From: Gentiana macrophylla | Taxonomy: Eukaryota > Streptophyta > Magnoliopsida > Gentianales > Gentianaceae | Direction of reading: 5' to 3' | Assembly (NCBI GenBank): GCA_026214975.1 | Contig: CM047817.1 | Coordinates: forward strand, 62,404,407 to 62,468,406 | Length of the DNA: 64,000 bases | Shown here: one piece after another, positions 35,328 through 46,365 of the stretch | Layout: each line of letters begins with the position of its first letter | Position numbering within the stretch: the first letter of the stretch is position 1 | Notes under the pieces: model-generated | The model's database searches: none | What the model saw: the letters and a program-made list of their open reading frames with translations, nothing else | What the model was told of the DNA's origin: nothing | Program-made: the position numbers and the translations under genes

Positions 35328-36188
35328 GGGGCCGTTTGTTAAAACAGAACACTGAAATCTGAAGTCTGAAATCTGAAGTCTTAATTCTGAATAAATTAAG
35401 TAACTGAATATTTTAAGTGCTGAAATTGATTAGACTGTTTGGTAACATTTATTATATTTGAAATTAGAATTTGTTTCGTGAGTGTGTATGTGGGTGTGGG
35501 TGTGGGTGTGGGTGTGTGTAGGGTGGGTGTAGGGTGGGTGGGGGTGTTGGTGTGGGGTAATGGGGGTGTAGGTGCGCGTAGGGTGGGGTGTGGGTGTGGG
35601 TGGGTGTCGGGTGGCGTGGGTGTGGGTGTAGGGTGCGGGGGTTGTGGGGGTGTAGGGGTGGCTATGCGTGGGTGTGGGTGTGTGTGTGGGTGTGTGTGTG
35701 GGGTGGTGGGTGTGGGTGTGTAGTGTAGTGCGTGGTGGGTGTGGGTTTAGGGAGGTTGGGAGTGGGGGTGTTAGAGTGGGGGTGTGAGGGTGTAGGTGGG
35801 TATGAGGGTGTGAGGTGTGGGGGTGGGTATGGGTGGTTGAGGGTGTCGGCGGGTGTGTGGTGTGTGGGGTATGGGTTGTGTGGGTGTGGGGATGTGGGGT
35901 GGGTGGGGGTATGGGTGGGGTGGATAGGCGTGGGGATGGGGGTAGGGTGAGGGTGGGGTGTAGGTGTGAGGTAGGTATGGGGTGTACCTCTACCTAAAGT
36001 AGATTTATTGAAAAAATTCAGCATTAAGTAGTTCCTCAACCACTTAACATTTTCCATAATTTTTCACAGGAAATTCAGAAGATCTTAATTAATTAAGCGG
36101 TGTTAAAAAGTATTATCAAACAACACTTATTTTAATAATCACTTATTCTTTTAAGAATAAGTGTTAAGTGGTGTAAACAAACAGGCCC
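35328..36188. mobile_element. PIF/Harbinger-like MITE, about 861 bp
   Basis: The left end GGGGCCGTTTGTT and the right end, read inward, GGGCCTGTTTGTTTACAC form inverted repeats, and TTA flanks both sides (35325-35327 and 36189-36191). Inner sequences around TTAAGTGCTGAA are also repeated in inverted form. There is no transposase. An expanded G-rich minisatellite fills the middle. Confidence 0.8.
35480..35985 (+). repeat. G-rich GGGTGTGG minisatellite inside the MITE
   Basis: About 500 bp of irregular GGGTGTGGGTGTAGGGTGGG-type repeat, strongly G-rich on the plus strand. Long open frames on both strands (Gly/Val-rich, or Thr/His/Pro-rich on the minus strand) follow from the repeat and are not genes. 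Confidence 0.95.
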
Positions 36189-36568
36189 TTAGTGTCAAAT
36201 TGAGTAGATACCATGTTATAGAATTCTTGGAAGATGGTTCCAACTTCAGATTTATCTTTCATCAGAAACAGCCATGTGATCCTGGTGTGGTCATCTATGA
36301 AGGTGACAAACCACCTCTTTCCTGTTATACTTTTAACTCTTGAGGTCCCTGCACATCACTATGAATCAAAGTGAAAGGTGTGGAAGGTAAATAAGGTATT
36401 TTAGTATACACAGATTTAGTAAGGTTAGCAAACTGACAAATATCACATTGAAGGTCACTGAGGTTACATCCTTTAAACAATTCAGGAATTAAAGAATTTA
36501 AATAACCAAAACTTGGATGACCTAGCCTATAATGCCATAACATGATATTGTCTAAGGTTTGGTTGCAG

Positions 36569-36995
36569 TCACTTGAGGCGATTTCGAGTCTTCAATCTTC
36601 TCTCTTCTGAGGTAGACCATAAACAGATCCTGAAAGGTGCTTTAGCTCTCCCAATCACTTCCTGTGAAGAAAGATCCTGGAAAATACACTGATTGTCATT
36701 AAACAAGACTGTCCAATTTAGGTCTTTAGTGAGTCTACTGATAGATATAAAGTTACAGTCTAATTTAGGAACAAATAGGACATCTTGAAGGTATTTCTTA
36801 TCAGTAAGTTTAATATTTCCAACACCTTGTGCACATAAGATAGATCCATCAAAGAATCCTAATATTGTGGGTTTGATAACAGGCCTAAACTGAGATATGA
36901 GACTCTCGTTACGGTCATATGGGATGAAGCCCCGAATCAACAATCCAAGTATCATTCTTGAGAGGTGAGTGGAAGATACCTGCTTTAGCATGAGT
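36569..36995 (-). pseudogene. Copia-F protease/pre-integrase region (broken)
   Basis: The minus-strand frame contains GVGNIKLTDKKYLQDVLFVP and LDCNFISISRLTKDLNWTVL, the usual sequence between protease and integrase zinc finger in copia polyproteins. The protease active-site region just upstream is shifted out of frame. Confidence 0.8.
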
Positions 36996-36997
36996 AG

Positions 36998-37993
36998 CTA
37001 TGTCGTTGATAGAACTACCTTCCTTTTGTTGAGCAATGAAGGCTTTGAAAGCAAAGAAACCGAGCATCCAACATGGTATCTTTGTTCCTTCTTCACCGAC
37101 ATGCCCGCCTCGACTCTCCCTGGTTGGTTTGGAGGGTTTAAAGGAATTAGGCTTACCATGTAGTTTCCAGCTAGTGTCCTTGGTGTGATTTGTGCGCTTG
37201 CAAAGGTCACGAACAACTTTCCTGTCTTCTCAGTAGGGTTCCTGTAAGTCTCAGTAACCTTAGCAGGCTTCCTGACCACCAACATTGCTGAGCTATCAGT
37301 AGGGTGATTAGCAGGGTTGCTTTGCAGCATTACTTTTCTCCTGCTTTCCTCATGTTTGACTTCACAGAAACACATATTTGAGGTTGTGGAGAGGTTTAGT
37401 AGCGTAACTCTACCTCTAAAATCATCAAGGGATGAGTTCATCTGTAAGGAACTTGAATGCCCTCTTTTTCTCAATGATATTCTTGTATAAGGCAGCATCC
37501 TCTATATCCTTCCATGGGTGAATTTCCAACATATCTAGGTGTTGCCATGCCTTAGATAGTTGGTTGAAGTAATTGAGTTTACGCATGATCTCCTTGCTGC
37601 AATTTTGATTTGAGCTTCAAGATCATAGACCTCGAGATGTATTGTCCTTTTTGAGTAAAGGTCTCGGCATTGTCCTGCATCTCCTTTGCAAAGATCATAC
37701 ATCATGAAGTTCTCATCGATCTCTTTTGTCATTGACCTCGTGAGGATGGTCATGACTTGGTTATTTTCTGTATCCCATGCTTCAAACTTGGGATCGGTTT
37801 GCAGGGGCGGTTTTGAACCTGCATAAGTATCCCATCTTGCTCGGCCAGAGATATACATTTTCATAGATCTTGACCACAAGCAGTAGTTGTTGCCGTCAAG
37901 TCTGTGATTTGTAAATGAATGGTTTTTTGGTGACCCCACCTGGGGCAACCGGGACTCTACTTGAGGTGAGGAAGCTTCAGATAATAAAGACAT
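36998..37993 (-). pseudogene. Copia-F gag (broken)
   Basis: The minus-strand frame from 37993 has a start ATG and a GNNYCLWSRSMKMYI segment typical of the copia gag N-terminus, then EAWDTENNQVMTILTRSM. A frameshift or deletion near 37500 leads to a second frame (36998-37498) with FCEVKHEESRRKVML, also typical of gag. The C-terminal zinc knuckle is not intact. Gag would form the virus-like particle. Confidence 0.85.
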
Positions 37994-38049
37994 TCTTGAT
38001 AAGAGATGAGAAGTTACAGCAGGTTAAATAGATTTTTGCAGCGGATTCA

Positions 38050-38071
38050 GGAGCTTAAGTCTCTGATCCCA
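38050..38071 (-). promoter_or_regulatory. Copia-F primer-binding site
   Basis: The minus strand reads TGGGATCAGAGACTTAAG directly after the LTR. It resembles the initiator Met-tRNA site TGGTATCAGAGCC with substitutions. Confidence 0.75.
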
Positions 38072-38379
38072 TGAAGAGAGTTTGAGAAAGTAATAATACT
38101 TGAGTAAACTTCAACTTGGTTTTTCATCATAAAAGAGTGAGTATAAATAGGTACAAGTAAGTGAGAAAGGTCCTAGTAGAGTATAAGCTAGGAGAGGGCA
38201 ATTAATTACTAGAGTCGGCTAGTATTAATTGCTAGAGTTGTCTATTACCTAATAAGACAAAATATGGTTACTTTATACTTTACGACATATTAATTGTTTA
38301 TACAATACAATTAATATGTCTTACATTTAATATGTCTCACAATTAATATGTTACACTAATGTAATGTAATATTTCCACA
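38072..38379 (-). repeat. Copia-F 5' LTR, 308 bp
   Basis: TGAAGAGAG...TTTCCACA on the plus strand, nearly identical to the 15803 copy. A TATA-like box would lie near the AGTATAAATAGG stretch, but that sequence is on the plus strand; the minus-strand promoter is not obvious. Confidence 0.92.
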
Positions 38380-39522
38380 CTATCTACTATAGATTGTTAG
38401 TTTGCTATCGAGCGATTGATTTGAATATCGGGGTTCGTTAACGAGCGATTGATCTCAATCCCGAGATCCGTAATCGATTAAGTGATTTCAATCTGATATC
38501 TTTCTTTATAAATCATTCTGATAGGACTATCTACTATAGATCGTTAGTTCGCTATCGAGCGATTGATTTGAATCTCGGGGTTCGTTAACGAGCGATTGAT
38601 CTCAATCCCGAGATCCGTAATTGATTAAGTGATTTCAACACGATATATTTCTTTATAGATCATTCTGATAGTACTATCTACTATAGATCGTCAGTTCGCT
38701 ATCGAGCGATTGATTTGAATCTCGGGGTTCGTTAACGAGCGATTGAACTCAATCCCGAGATTCATTATCAATTAAGTGATTTCAACCTGATATCTTTCTT
38801 TATAGATAATTCTGATAGTACTATCTACTATAGATCGTCAGTTCGCTATCGAGCGATTGATTTGAATCTCGGGGTTCGTTAACGAGCGATTGATCTCAAT
38901 CCCGAGATCCGTAATCGATTAAGTGATATCAACCCGATATCTTTCTTTATAGATCATTCTGATAGTACTATCTACTATAGATCGTCATTTCACTATCGAG
39001 AGATTCATTTGAATCTCGGGGTTCGTTAACGAGCGATTGATCTCAATCCCGAGATCCGTAATCGATTAAGTGATTTCAACCTGATATCTTTCTTTATAGA
39101 TTATTCTGATAGTACTTCTACTATAGATCGTCAGTTCGCTATCGAGCGATTGATTTGAATCTCGGGGTTCGTTAACGAGCGATTGATCTTAATCCCGAGG
39201 TCCGTAATCGATTAAGTGATTTCAACCCGATATCTTTCTTTATAGATCATTATGCTAGTACTATCTACTATAGATCGTTAGTTCACCATCGAGGGATTGA
39301 TTTGAATCTCGGGGTTCGTTAACGAGCGATTGATCTCAATCCCGAGATCCGTAATCGATTAAGTGATTTCAACCCGATATCTTTCTTTATAGATCATTAT
39401 GCTAGTACTATCTACTATAGATCGCCGCCGCTATCGAAATGATTGATTTGAATCTCGGGTTTGTTAACGAGCGATTGATCTCAATACCGAGATCCGTAAT
39501 CGATTAAGTGATTTCAACCCTT
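38380..39522. repeat. 147-bp tandem array, right part
   Basis: Nearly eight monomers with a regular 147-bp step (same motif at 38551, 38698 and 38845). Each has CTATCGAGCGATTGATTTGA, CTCGGGGTTCGTTAACGAGC, CCCGAGATCCGTAATCGATT and TTTCTTTATAGATC. An inverted pair ATCTCGGGG / CCCGAGATC sits within each unit, and CGAGCGATTGAT occurs twice per unit. The array belongs to the CACTA element's 5' region. Confidence 0.95.
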
Positions 39523-40923
39523 TTTATATAATTTTAATAATTCATATAATATGTAAGTTATAGAATTATATAAAGTAGTGATTTCAAACCCGGGGCTCAT
39601 TAATTAGTCGATTAATGATTTCAAATCCGAGGATCGTTAATTATTTAAAATAATAATAATAATAATACTTTAATGGGACGACAATGTCGTCCCAACTAAG
39701 TGTTGTCGTCCCAATAAACTTTAAAACCTAAACTAAATCGGACAGCCTCCTTTCTTCTTCTTCATTTCAACATTTTTTATTATAACAAATTTCCCTCCTT
39801 CAAATTCCTCCTTCAAATCGGATCGCTTCTCCACCTCCCATCCGCCGCTTGACTTTTGCGCCACCACCACCTCCACTTCATTTTCCTTTATTCTTCTCTT
39901 TCAATTTTCTAGTTCTCCTGCCATTTCAAGCTTAATCCGGTGATTTGAAGCACAAATCCGGCGAATTGATTCCCCATTTTCGCTACTTGAGCACCATTTT
40001 CACTACTTGAAGCACCAAAACGTATGTAATCCTCTAAGCTTTCCAATTTTATTTTTTTTCGTTTTTTTTTTTGGCGTTTTTTTACTTTTCGTTTTTTCAT
40101 TTTATTTTATTTAGTTTTATTCGCTTTTAATTTTCTGCTTTTGGCATTGAGGCATATGGTTTGGTATCGTGTAATGAATCAAGGTAATTTTGTTGGAGTT
40201 TGGGTTGTATTGTATATATGGCTTAGCTTCGTTTTTTGAATTGAGATTGCAATTTGGCTTAGATTTGTTTTTCCATTGAGATTGTATAGATTCGTTTTTG
40301 CATTGACATAATCTTGCCCTAATTAATTTTAGTTTAAAAACTAGTAGTGTATTGATAATTTTTTAGTATGTGTGAATGGTGAATGGTGAATGGTGTGTAG
40401 TGAGTGTGTAGTGAGTGTAGTGTAGTTGATAGTGTATGAGTATAGTGTAGTTGATAGTGTATGAGTAGTGAGGGTGTAGTGAGTGTAGTGAGGCTTGATG
40501 GTCAGATTGATGCTTATGGTGAGATTTATTGGTGTAGAAGGACTTTGGTTATAAATTTGGTATTGTTCGTGCATAAGGGTGTCATTCCTACCCAAATGGT
40601 AATCAAAATGGCTCTGCTTTGAGAGACCATTTTTATTGAAGAACATGATGATATACTAAAATTTTCTTGTGCCTTAATGAAAAAAAGTATACTAATGAAA
40701 CTAAGTATACCATATTAGTATGAGAACATCCCTTGAAATGGTATTAACACCTAACACATATGGAACTAGACATGACCTTGTGCCTTAAGTGAGATACTAA
40801 CTTTTTCTTGTGCCTTAATGAAAAAAAGTATACTAATGAAACTAAGTATACTATATAAGTGATTTTAGTGATTAACACCTAACATATATGGTATGTCAAG
40901 TTATTGTGTATCAGTGATTTCAA
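39523..40923 (+). promoter_or_regulatory. CACTA leader before the TNP2 gene
   Basis: The region contains one more palindrome TGGGACGACAATGTCGTCCCA near 39675 and a half-site at about 39700, then CT-rich and T-rich DNA that looks like a 5' leader. A degenerate AGTGTAGTTGATAGTGTATG repeat lies at 40380-40490. A direct duplication of about 60 bp (from 40662 and again from 40803, sharing CTTGTGCCTTAATGAAAAAA) precedes the gene. No coding frame is convincing here. Confidence 0.55.
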
Positions 40924-43900
40924 ATGGAACTAGACAAGTCATGGTTGTATACTGACAGAATGAAACCCGAGTTTGCTAAAGGGTTGAGTGAATTCATTGA
41001 ATACGCACGGCAATTTCTTAACGATGAAGGTAAGATTTGTTGCCCATGCAAAAAGTCTTTCAACATTGGTTTCGAAACTTTGGAGGACGTGGAAGATCAC
41101 TGTTTCTTTTGGGGATGGGAACCTTGGTATACAACATGGTTTCACCACGGTGAAGACGGTGTATCCCGTAAACAGGCACGGACAACTCAATTGGTAGTTG
41201 AATCCGGAGATGAAATGGCTCCAGTTATAAATGATTTCCTTGGTAGAGCCTCAGAAGAAGAAGTTTTACAGACAGAGGAGGATGACAACATTTATGAACT
41301 CCTCTCCAAATTGCACGAACATGTTTATCCGGGATGCAAAAGCTCATCCACCTTGAAGTTCTTAGCGGATTTAATGCATATAAAAGTGTTGTATAAGTGG
41401 CCAAATGAAAGCTTCGACGTTCTTTTAGCGAAACTGAAAGAAGTTTTTCCGGAAGGGTCAAATTTACCCGATTCATTCTACAAGGCAAAAAATCTTCTGA
41501 ACAAATTGGGTCTGTGGTATGAAAAGATCGATGCTTGCTTGTACAATCAAGCAGCATTTACTATAAGGAGATCGCGACTTACAATCATGTCCAGCAGCAA
41601 AACGAGCCGGTATAAAGAGTCTAAAGGAAAAAAGGTAGCTCAGAAAGTGCTACGTTATTTTTCGTTAAAGCATCGTTTGAGACGTTTGTATGCTTCCCGT
41701 CACACAGCTCAGGCAATGACATGGAATAAGACGGGGCGTTCTATAGATGAGGATGTGATGAGGCATCCAACCGATGGTAAAGAATGGAAAAAATTCGACG
41801 AGCAACACCCGGACTTCGCTTATCGAACCTAGAAATGTACGCCTCGGCCTCGCTAGATTGTCTTTGCCCGCTTGGTACTACGAGTCAAACATACAAAGAT
41901 GTGGCCTATTCTAACACAAGTGTTGAATCCAACACCATGGGTTTGCAACAAAGAATTGTATAAACACATGTGTTTACTTATCCCAGGACCAGAATCCCCA
42001 TGCAAGGACTTGGACATTTATTTGAGGCCATTGATTGATGAGTTGGAAGAATTGTGGTCACAAGGGGTAGTTGTGCTTGATGCAACTACAAATACTACCT
42101 TCAGAATGCGAGCTGCAATTATGTTTACGGTGAATGATTTTCCCGCTCGTAGTTATCTCTCAGGTTGGACTGATCAAGGATATAAAGCATGTCTAACTTG
42201 CAACGATGATACACCTTCGGTACGGTTAGAGAGTAAGACTGGATACGTCGTACATCGTAGATGGCTACGGACGGACCGCCCTATGCGAAATAATAAGGGG
42301 TTTAACGGTAAAATCGAAACATTAAGCCCTCCAGTTGAGGAAAACCACGGAGGAAATTCTTCAACAAATTAGTAACCTACCCGAATGTTTGCCGGGAAAC
42401 ACAAAGAGTACGGTGGTAAAACTTATAAGCGTCCAGAATCTTGTTTGAGTTGGAATAAAAACACCATACTAAATAGATTGCCTTATTGGATGCCGAAAAA
42501 ACTCAAGTACAATCTAGATGTTATGCACATTGACAAGAAGGTGTGTGATAGCTTATTGTCTACGGTATTGAATATTGATGGTAAGACCAAAGACACTATC
42601 AAGGCCCGTAAGATCTAGCAAACATGAAAGTGAAAGGAACTACATGTGATTAAACAAGGCAATAAGACCTTAAAACCGCGTGCCTTGTTCACGTTGGCAC
42701 CAGAAGATCAGACAAAATTCTACAATTTATTAACAAATGTTCGGTTTCCCGATGGTTTTGCAGGAAACCTAAGAAAGAATTTGACTGGTAAAGACAAATT
42801 TAGCGGGCTAAAATCTCATGATTTTCATATCATACTACAGAGACTTTTACCAGTTGGGGTACAAAAATTCTTGAAAAAGGAAATTTCTGATACTATCATT
42901 GATTTAAGCGATTTTTTCAGATTGATTTGCGCGCGCACGTTGAGGGTTAGTGATTTAGATAAGGTTTTGGAAATCTTATGTAAACGAGAAACGATATTCC
43001 CACCGGCATTATTTGATATTTTGATACATGTGATAATGCACTTGCTTGAAGAAGCGATTAGGGGTGGACCTGTTCATTTGAGATGGATGTATCCGATTGA
43101 ACGTTTTCTAGGTAAGTTAAAGAGGTATATTAGAAATCGGGCCAGGCCGGAAGGATCCATCGCAGAGGCATACATGGCTAACGAGACCTTGATGTTTTGC
43201 TCGTTGTATTTTTCGGGAAATGAGACAAAGTTCAATTGGCCCGAAAGGAACTGGGTTGAGAACGAAGATACAATCAAGAACCGTATATCAGTATTCAAGA
43301 CTCCTTTTCGATCAATGGGATCGATGAAATGCTTGACATTCAATACTACTTTGAGAGAGAAAATTCAGTGGTATGTGTTGCAAAACTGCCATGAGATCGA
43401 TGAATACCTCGTGTAAGTGAGCAATCCAAACTTAATTCTTTTGTTTTTTATAATTCCATTAAAGCTAACTACTCTTCTACACATGAAGCAGTGAACATCG
43501 TACAAAACTGTCAAGTTATTGCACGAAATAGATCCTGGACAAAGTGCACCGTCAAGAATTTACTGATTGGTTTAATCCGAAGGTACAGAATAAAGCTTCA
43601 TACACTTATTGTGCACTTTTATGAGCGTTACATAAATACTTATGTATAGTACATTATGCAGATGATTGTATTGAGTAAGCAGAACCCATCAGACTTGAAT
43701 GACCAATTGTTAGCACTTTCCACCGGATCTTTTTCAACGGTCAAATCCTATCAGAGTTGTGTGATGAACGGTGTTAGATTCAATGCACAAAAATGGGATC
43801 GCACATGCACAACTCAAAATAGTGGGGTTGCTGTCAAAGGGACCGAAGGCATTACATGGTATGGAGTCTTAGAAGACATATATGTCGTAAGCTACCCAAA

Positions 43901-44359
43901 TGATAACACTCTTGTTCTTTTCAAATGTACATGGTTCGATACTAGTCCAGCTAAGAAGGGTGTCCGTGTATATAAGAATACAACAAGTAGAACAAGTGTT
44001 CTACATAGATGATTTGTATAACGGACGTGCCTGGAAAGTTGTTGAGCATTTTCAACACCATCATATCGTAGACGCACCAAATATTAATGGTGATGTGGTT
44101 GTTGATGATTTGGTAATCGACGAAACAACCCACGGAAATTTCCGACTTGTTGTTCAACTGCCACCGATGGAACCGTTCTACATGAGTACAAATGATGTAT
44201 AAATAGATGTTGATGAAAACGATGAAAACGATCTCGATCAAAATGAAAAGGATGGCAATAACGAGTATGCTTCAACGGATTGCGATGATGATAATAACTG
44301 TGTAGATGATGACATATACGAGTCGATCCCACCAAACTATGCAAGTGATGATGAATGAT
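40924..44359 (+). pseudogene. TNP2-type CACTA transposase gene, broken
   Basis: The first frame (40924-41832) has the transposase-associated N-terminal domain (KSWLYTDRMKPEFAKGLSEF, CPCKKS, WFHHGE) and the TNP2 core start (LMHIKVLYKWPNESFDVLLA, KVLRYFSLKHRL). Core motifs continue in other frames: LLIPGPESPCKDLDIYLRPL and NDFPARSYLSGW (41872-42372), LPYW and NLDVMHIDKKVCDSLL (42385-42618), GLKSHDFHIILQRLLPVG and WMYPIERFLGKLKRYIRNRA (42646-43416). Introns fit at 43413-43491 and 43583-43661. The last exon has a DUF4216-like part (TQNSGVAVKG, LFKCTWFD) and an acidic C-terminus. It would cut and join the element ends. Frameshifts near 41840, 41870 and 43975, stops at about 42370 and 43529, and a break near 42620 make it non-functional. 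Confidence 0.9.
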
Positions 44360-44512
44360 GCTATAAATCTAATTTTCTTTTAGTAAGTTCATTCAAATAT
44401 ACTTGAATTTAAATATTATATAATACTAGTGCTTTACTTATATTACATCAACATAAATGTGTTCTTTATATCAATTTTTTTATTATATTCAAATACTTGA
44501 TCATATAGGTGA

Positions 44513-46164
44513 ATGGCTTGCGCGGGATTGGCCGGTGGTTCTCAACCACCGCACGAGCATCCATTTAGGCTACCGGGCCAATGCGAGGATGGTAATTAAT
44601 TAACTTTCATTTTTTTCTAGTATGATTATTCTTATTTCGTTGAATTAACATTGACACCGATACTACAGATCATATAGCAGATAATGAGTTGAGGAATTCA
44701 TACAATCACCTCCATCCCCAAAAAAGAAGCAGGTTAAACGTGGACCTGCAAAAGGTATCACCGTCCAAGCCCTCAAGAGAAAGTTAAGGGGCTTGATTCC
44801 TCTTATATGGGATCCTAGATTTCCCAACGTTCGAAAGGCATTGGGAAGATACGCGAATGATTTTGAGTCTGAGACAGGGAAAGTCGTGAGGTCCCATGTT
44901 CCCTGTTACACCTCGACCTGGCGAAAGGAGGATGACCGACTTAAAGATTTAATATGGGAAGAACTTCGGGTACTTAGCTATTCAAATTGTTAACACTTTC
45001 AAATTGTAAGTTTCATTATAATTATTTAGGAAACCAATGTTTCATTTCTTGTGTTTTCAGGCATCGTTCGAACCCCTTGAGCCTATTCACCGCGATGCCG
45101 TGCTGAAAAGCACCGGTACTTCATTCAGAAAATGGAAGGCCAGGCTAAGGAAAGATGTAGATGAACACAACAACAAGGGGTTGCTGGGCCTTGTCCCCGA
45201 CTCGTATGTGTTTTCACAAAGAACAATGGGAAGTGTTTCTCCGCCACCCTAGTACTGCTGCTTTTAAGGTAAAGCTTTTATTCCATTACATGTGTTACGT
45301 ACATTCGATTATTATTACTTGTTACTGCTTATATATAATATAAAAGTACTATTTTTGTTTTACAGAAAAAATCTGATCAGAATAAGAAGAATCGCGCCGG
45401 GAGTAAATATGTAGGCCGTCAAGGACGAACGCCTATGGCCGTAGTTCGATGGGATAAGTTAAGAAGGGTAAGTATTAGGAAATAAATCCCTATGACTTCA
45501 TTTTTTTGAATTTTCATAACTAATATTTTTGTTTTTTTCAAGGGTAATGTGAGTCTGAGTGAAGATCCTTTGGGGTAGGATCCTATCCATGTATGGGTGA
45601 GCAAGCATAAGAATGCTGACGGTTCTTTTCTCAACAGTGATGCGGAGGCTGCTTGCGTAAGTGCCAAACGTTGTATATATTTCAATTCAAAACGTTCACA
45701 TTTTACTTTTCCTTATCTTAACTGCCAACGATATATGTTGTGTTTAGAGGAGGCTGGAGGATTGGCGTGCTATGATTGCACCAGGTCGACCGATGACTTT
45801 TGAAGATGAGGAGGCAATATTTCAGGCCGCCTTAGGAACTAGGCGAGATTATTTGATTGGCCTTGGCCCTACGCAATCTTCCTCCAAATCCAATTCATCA
45901 CAATCTGCTCAGTCTTCAGCATCGTTATCTTCTTACCATCAAGAATGCAATATGCAGATTGAAGAACTTAGAAAGTCTCATGATCAGTTGGTGAAGTTAA
46001 CCAAAAAAGAAGAGAAGAGAAACAAAAAACAAGGGGCTCTTCTCAAATTGTTGCTGACTAATCTTAAGGCTAAGGAGCCGGATATGCAAATAGAGGTTAG
46101 CTCATCATTTTCCGATGACGATTCTGAAGATGATTCTGAAGTTGATCTTGACGATGATGAGTAG
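44513..46164 (+). pseudogene. Second CACTA transposase gene (plant En/Spm Ptta-type), lightly broken
   Basis: Six exons fit: 44513-44591, 44669-44969, 45061-45268, 45366-45467, 45543-45656 and 45748-46164, all with GT...AG introns. Segments such as TSTWRKEDDRLKDLIWEELR, VLKSTGTSFRKWKARLRKDV, RAGSKYVGRQGRTPMA and HKNADGSFLNSDAEAAC follow the plant En/Spm (Ptta) transposase family. The C-terminus is a Ser-rich stretch, a charged coiled-coil-like helix and an acidic tail (about 45880-46160). This protein probably binds the subterminal repeats, as TNPA does. Defects are a frameshift in exon 2 near 44705, one in exon 3 near 45215 and an in-frame stop in exon 5 near 45577. The last exon is intact. 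Confidence 0.85.
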
Positions 46165-46365
46165 ACATTGTAGAGGAAACTATTCTTACTTTTGGAAACA
46201 TTGCACAACTTTGTATTTTACGTAACATTTTTTGTTTATACATTTTTTTGGTTATGAATCCCGCTTATAAACACATCTCATTATTGATTTTGGAAAACAA
46301 GATTGGATTGATTTAATATCATGGGAGGTCATGCAAAACAAAAACAATATCTATAAAAAAAATAT

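Larger units (their letters stand above)
35271..36543 (-). pseudogene. Copia-F integrase N-terminal half, interrupted by a MITE
   Basis: On the minus strand the frame at 36325-36543 (LWHYRLGHPSFGYL, then CDICQFANLTKS and PFTLIHSDVQGPQ) is the HHCC zinc-binding part and start of the core. Between 36192 and 36325, FIDDHTRITWLFLM continues the core with the first catalytic Asp. Beyond the MITE, at about 35280-35327, IKILKIDNALEYYES carries the second Asp. The gene then breaks at LARD-B. Confidence 0.88.
15803..38379 (-). mobile_element. Copia-F: Ty1/copia retrotransposon, minus strand, with nested insertions
   Basis: Two similar LTRs (15803-16119 and 38072-38379) begin TGAAGAGAG and end TTTCCACA on the plus strand. 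A perfect duplication CTATC flanks the element (15798-15802 and 38380-38384). On the minus strand the order is primer-binding site, gag, protease, integrase, RT and RNase H, the copia order. Integrase is split by LARD-B (18508-35270) and by a MITE (35328-36188). Without these the element would be about 5 kb, normal for copia. All domains have frameshifts or stops. Confidence 0.93.

Noticed and set aside
35439..36057. Frames rich in Gly-Val or Pro-Thr-His, like a cell-wall protein
   Set aside because: They follow from the GGGTGTGG minisatellite inside a MITE; no signal peptide or conserved ends.
38380..39522. Regularly spaced repeats, considered as a CRISPR array
   Set aside because: The units are contiguous 147-bp copies without unique spacers, inside a plant transposon.
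40341..40646. Minus-strand frame rich in Thr, His and Ser
   Set aside because: It is the reverse of a degenerate AGTGTAGTG repeat in the CACTA leader.
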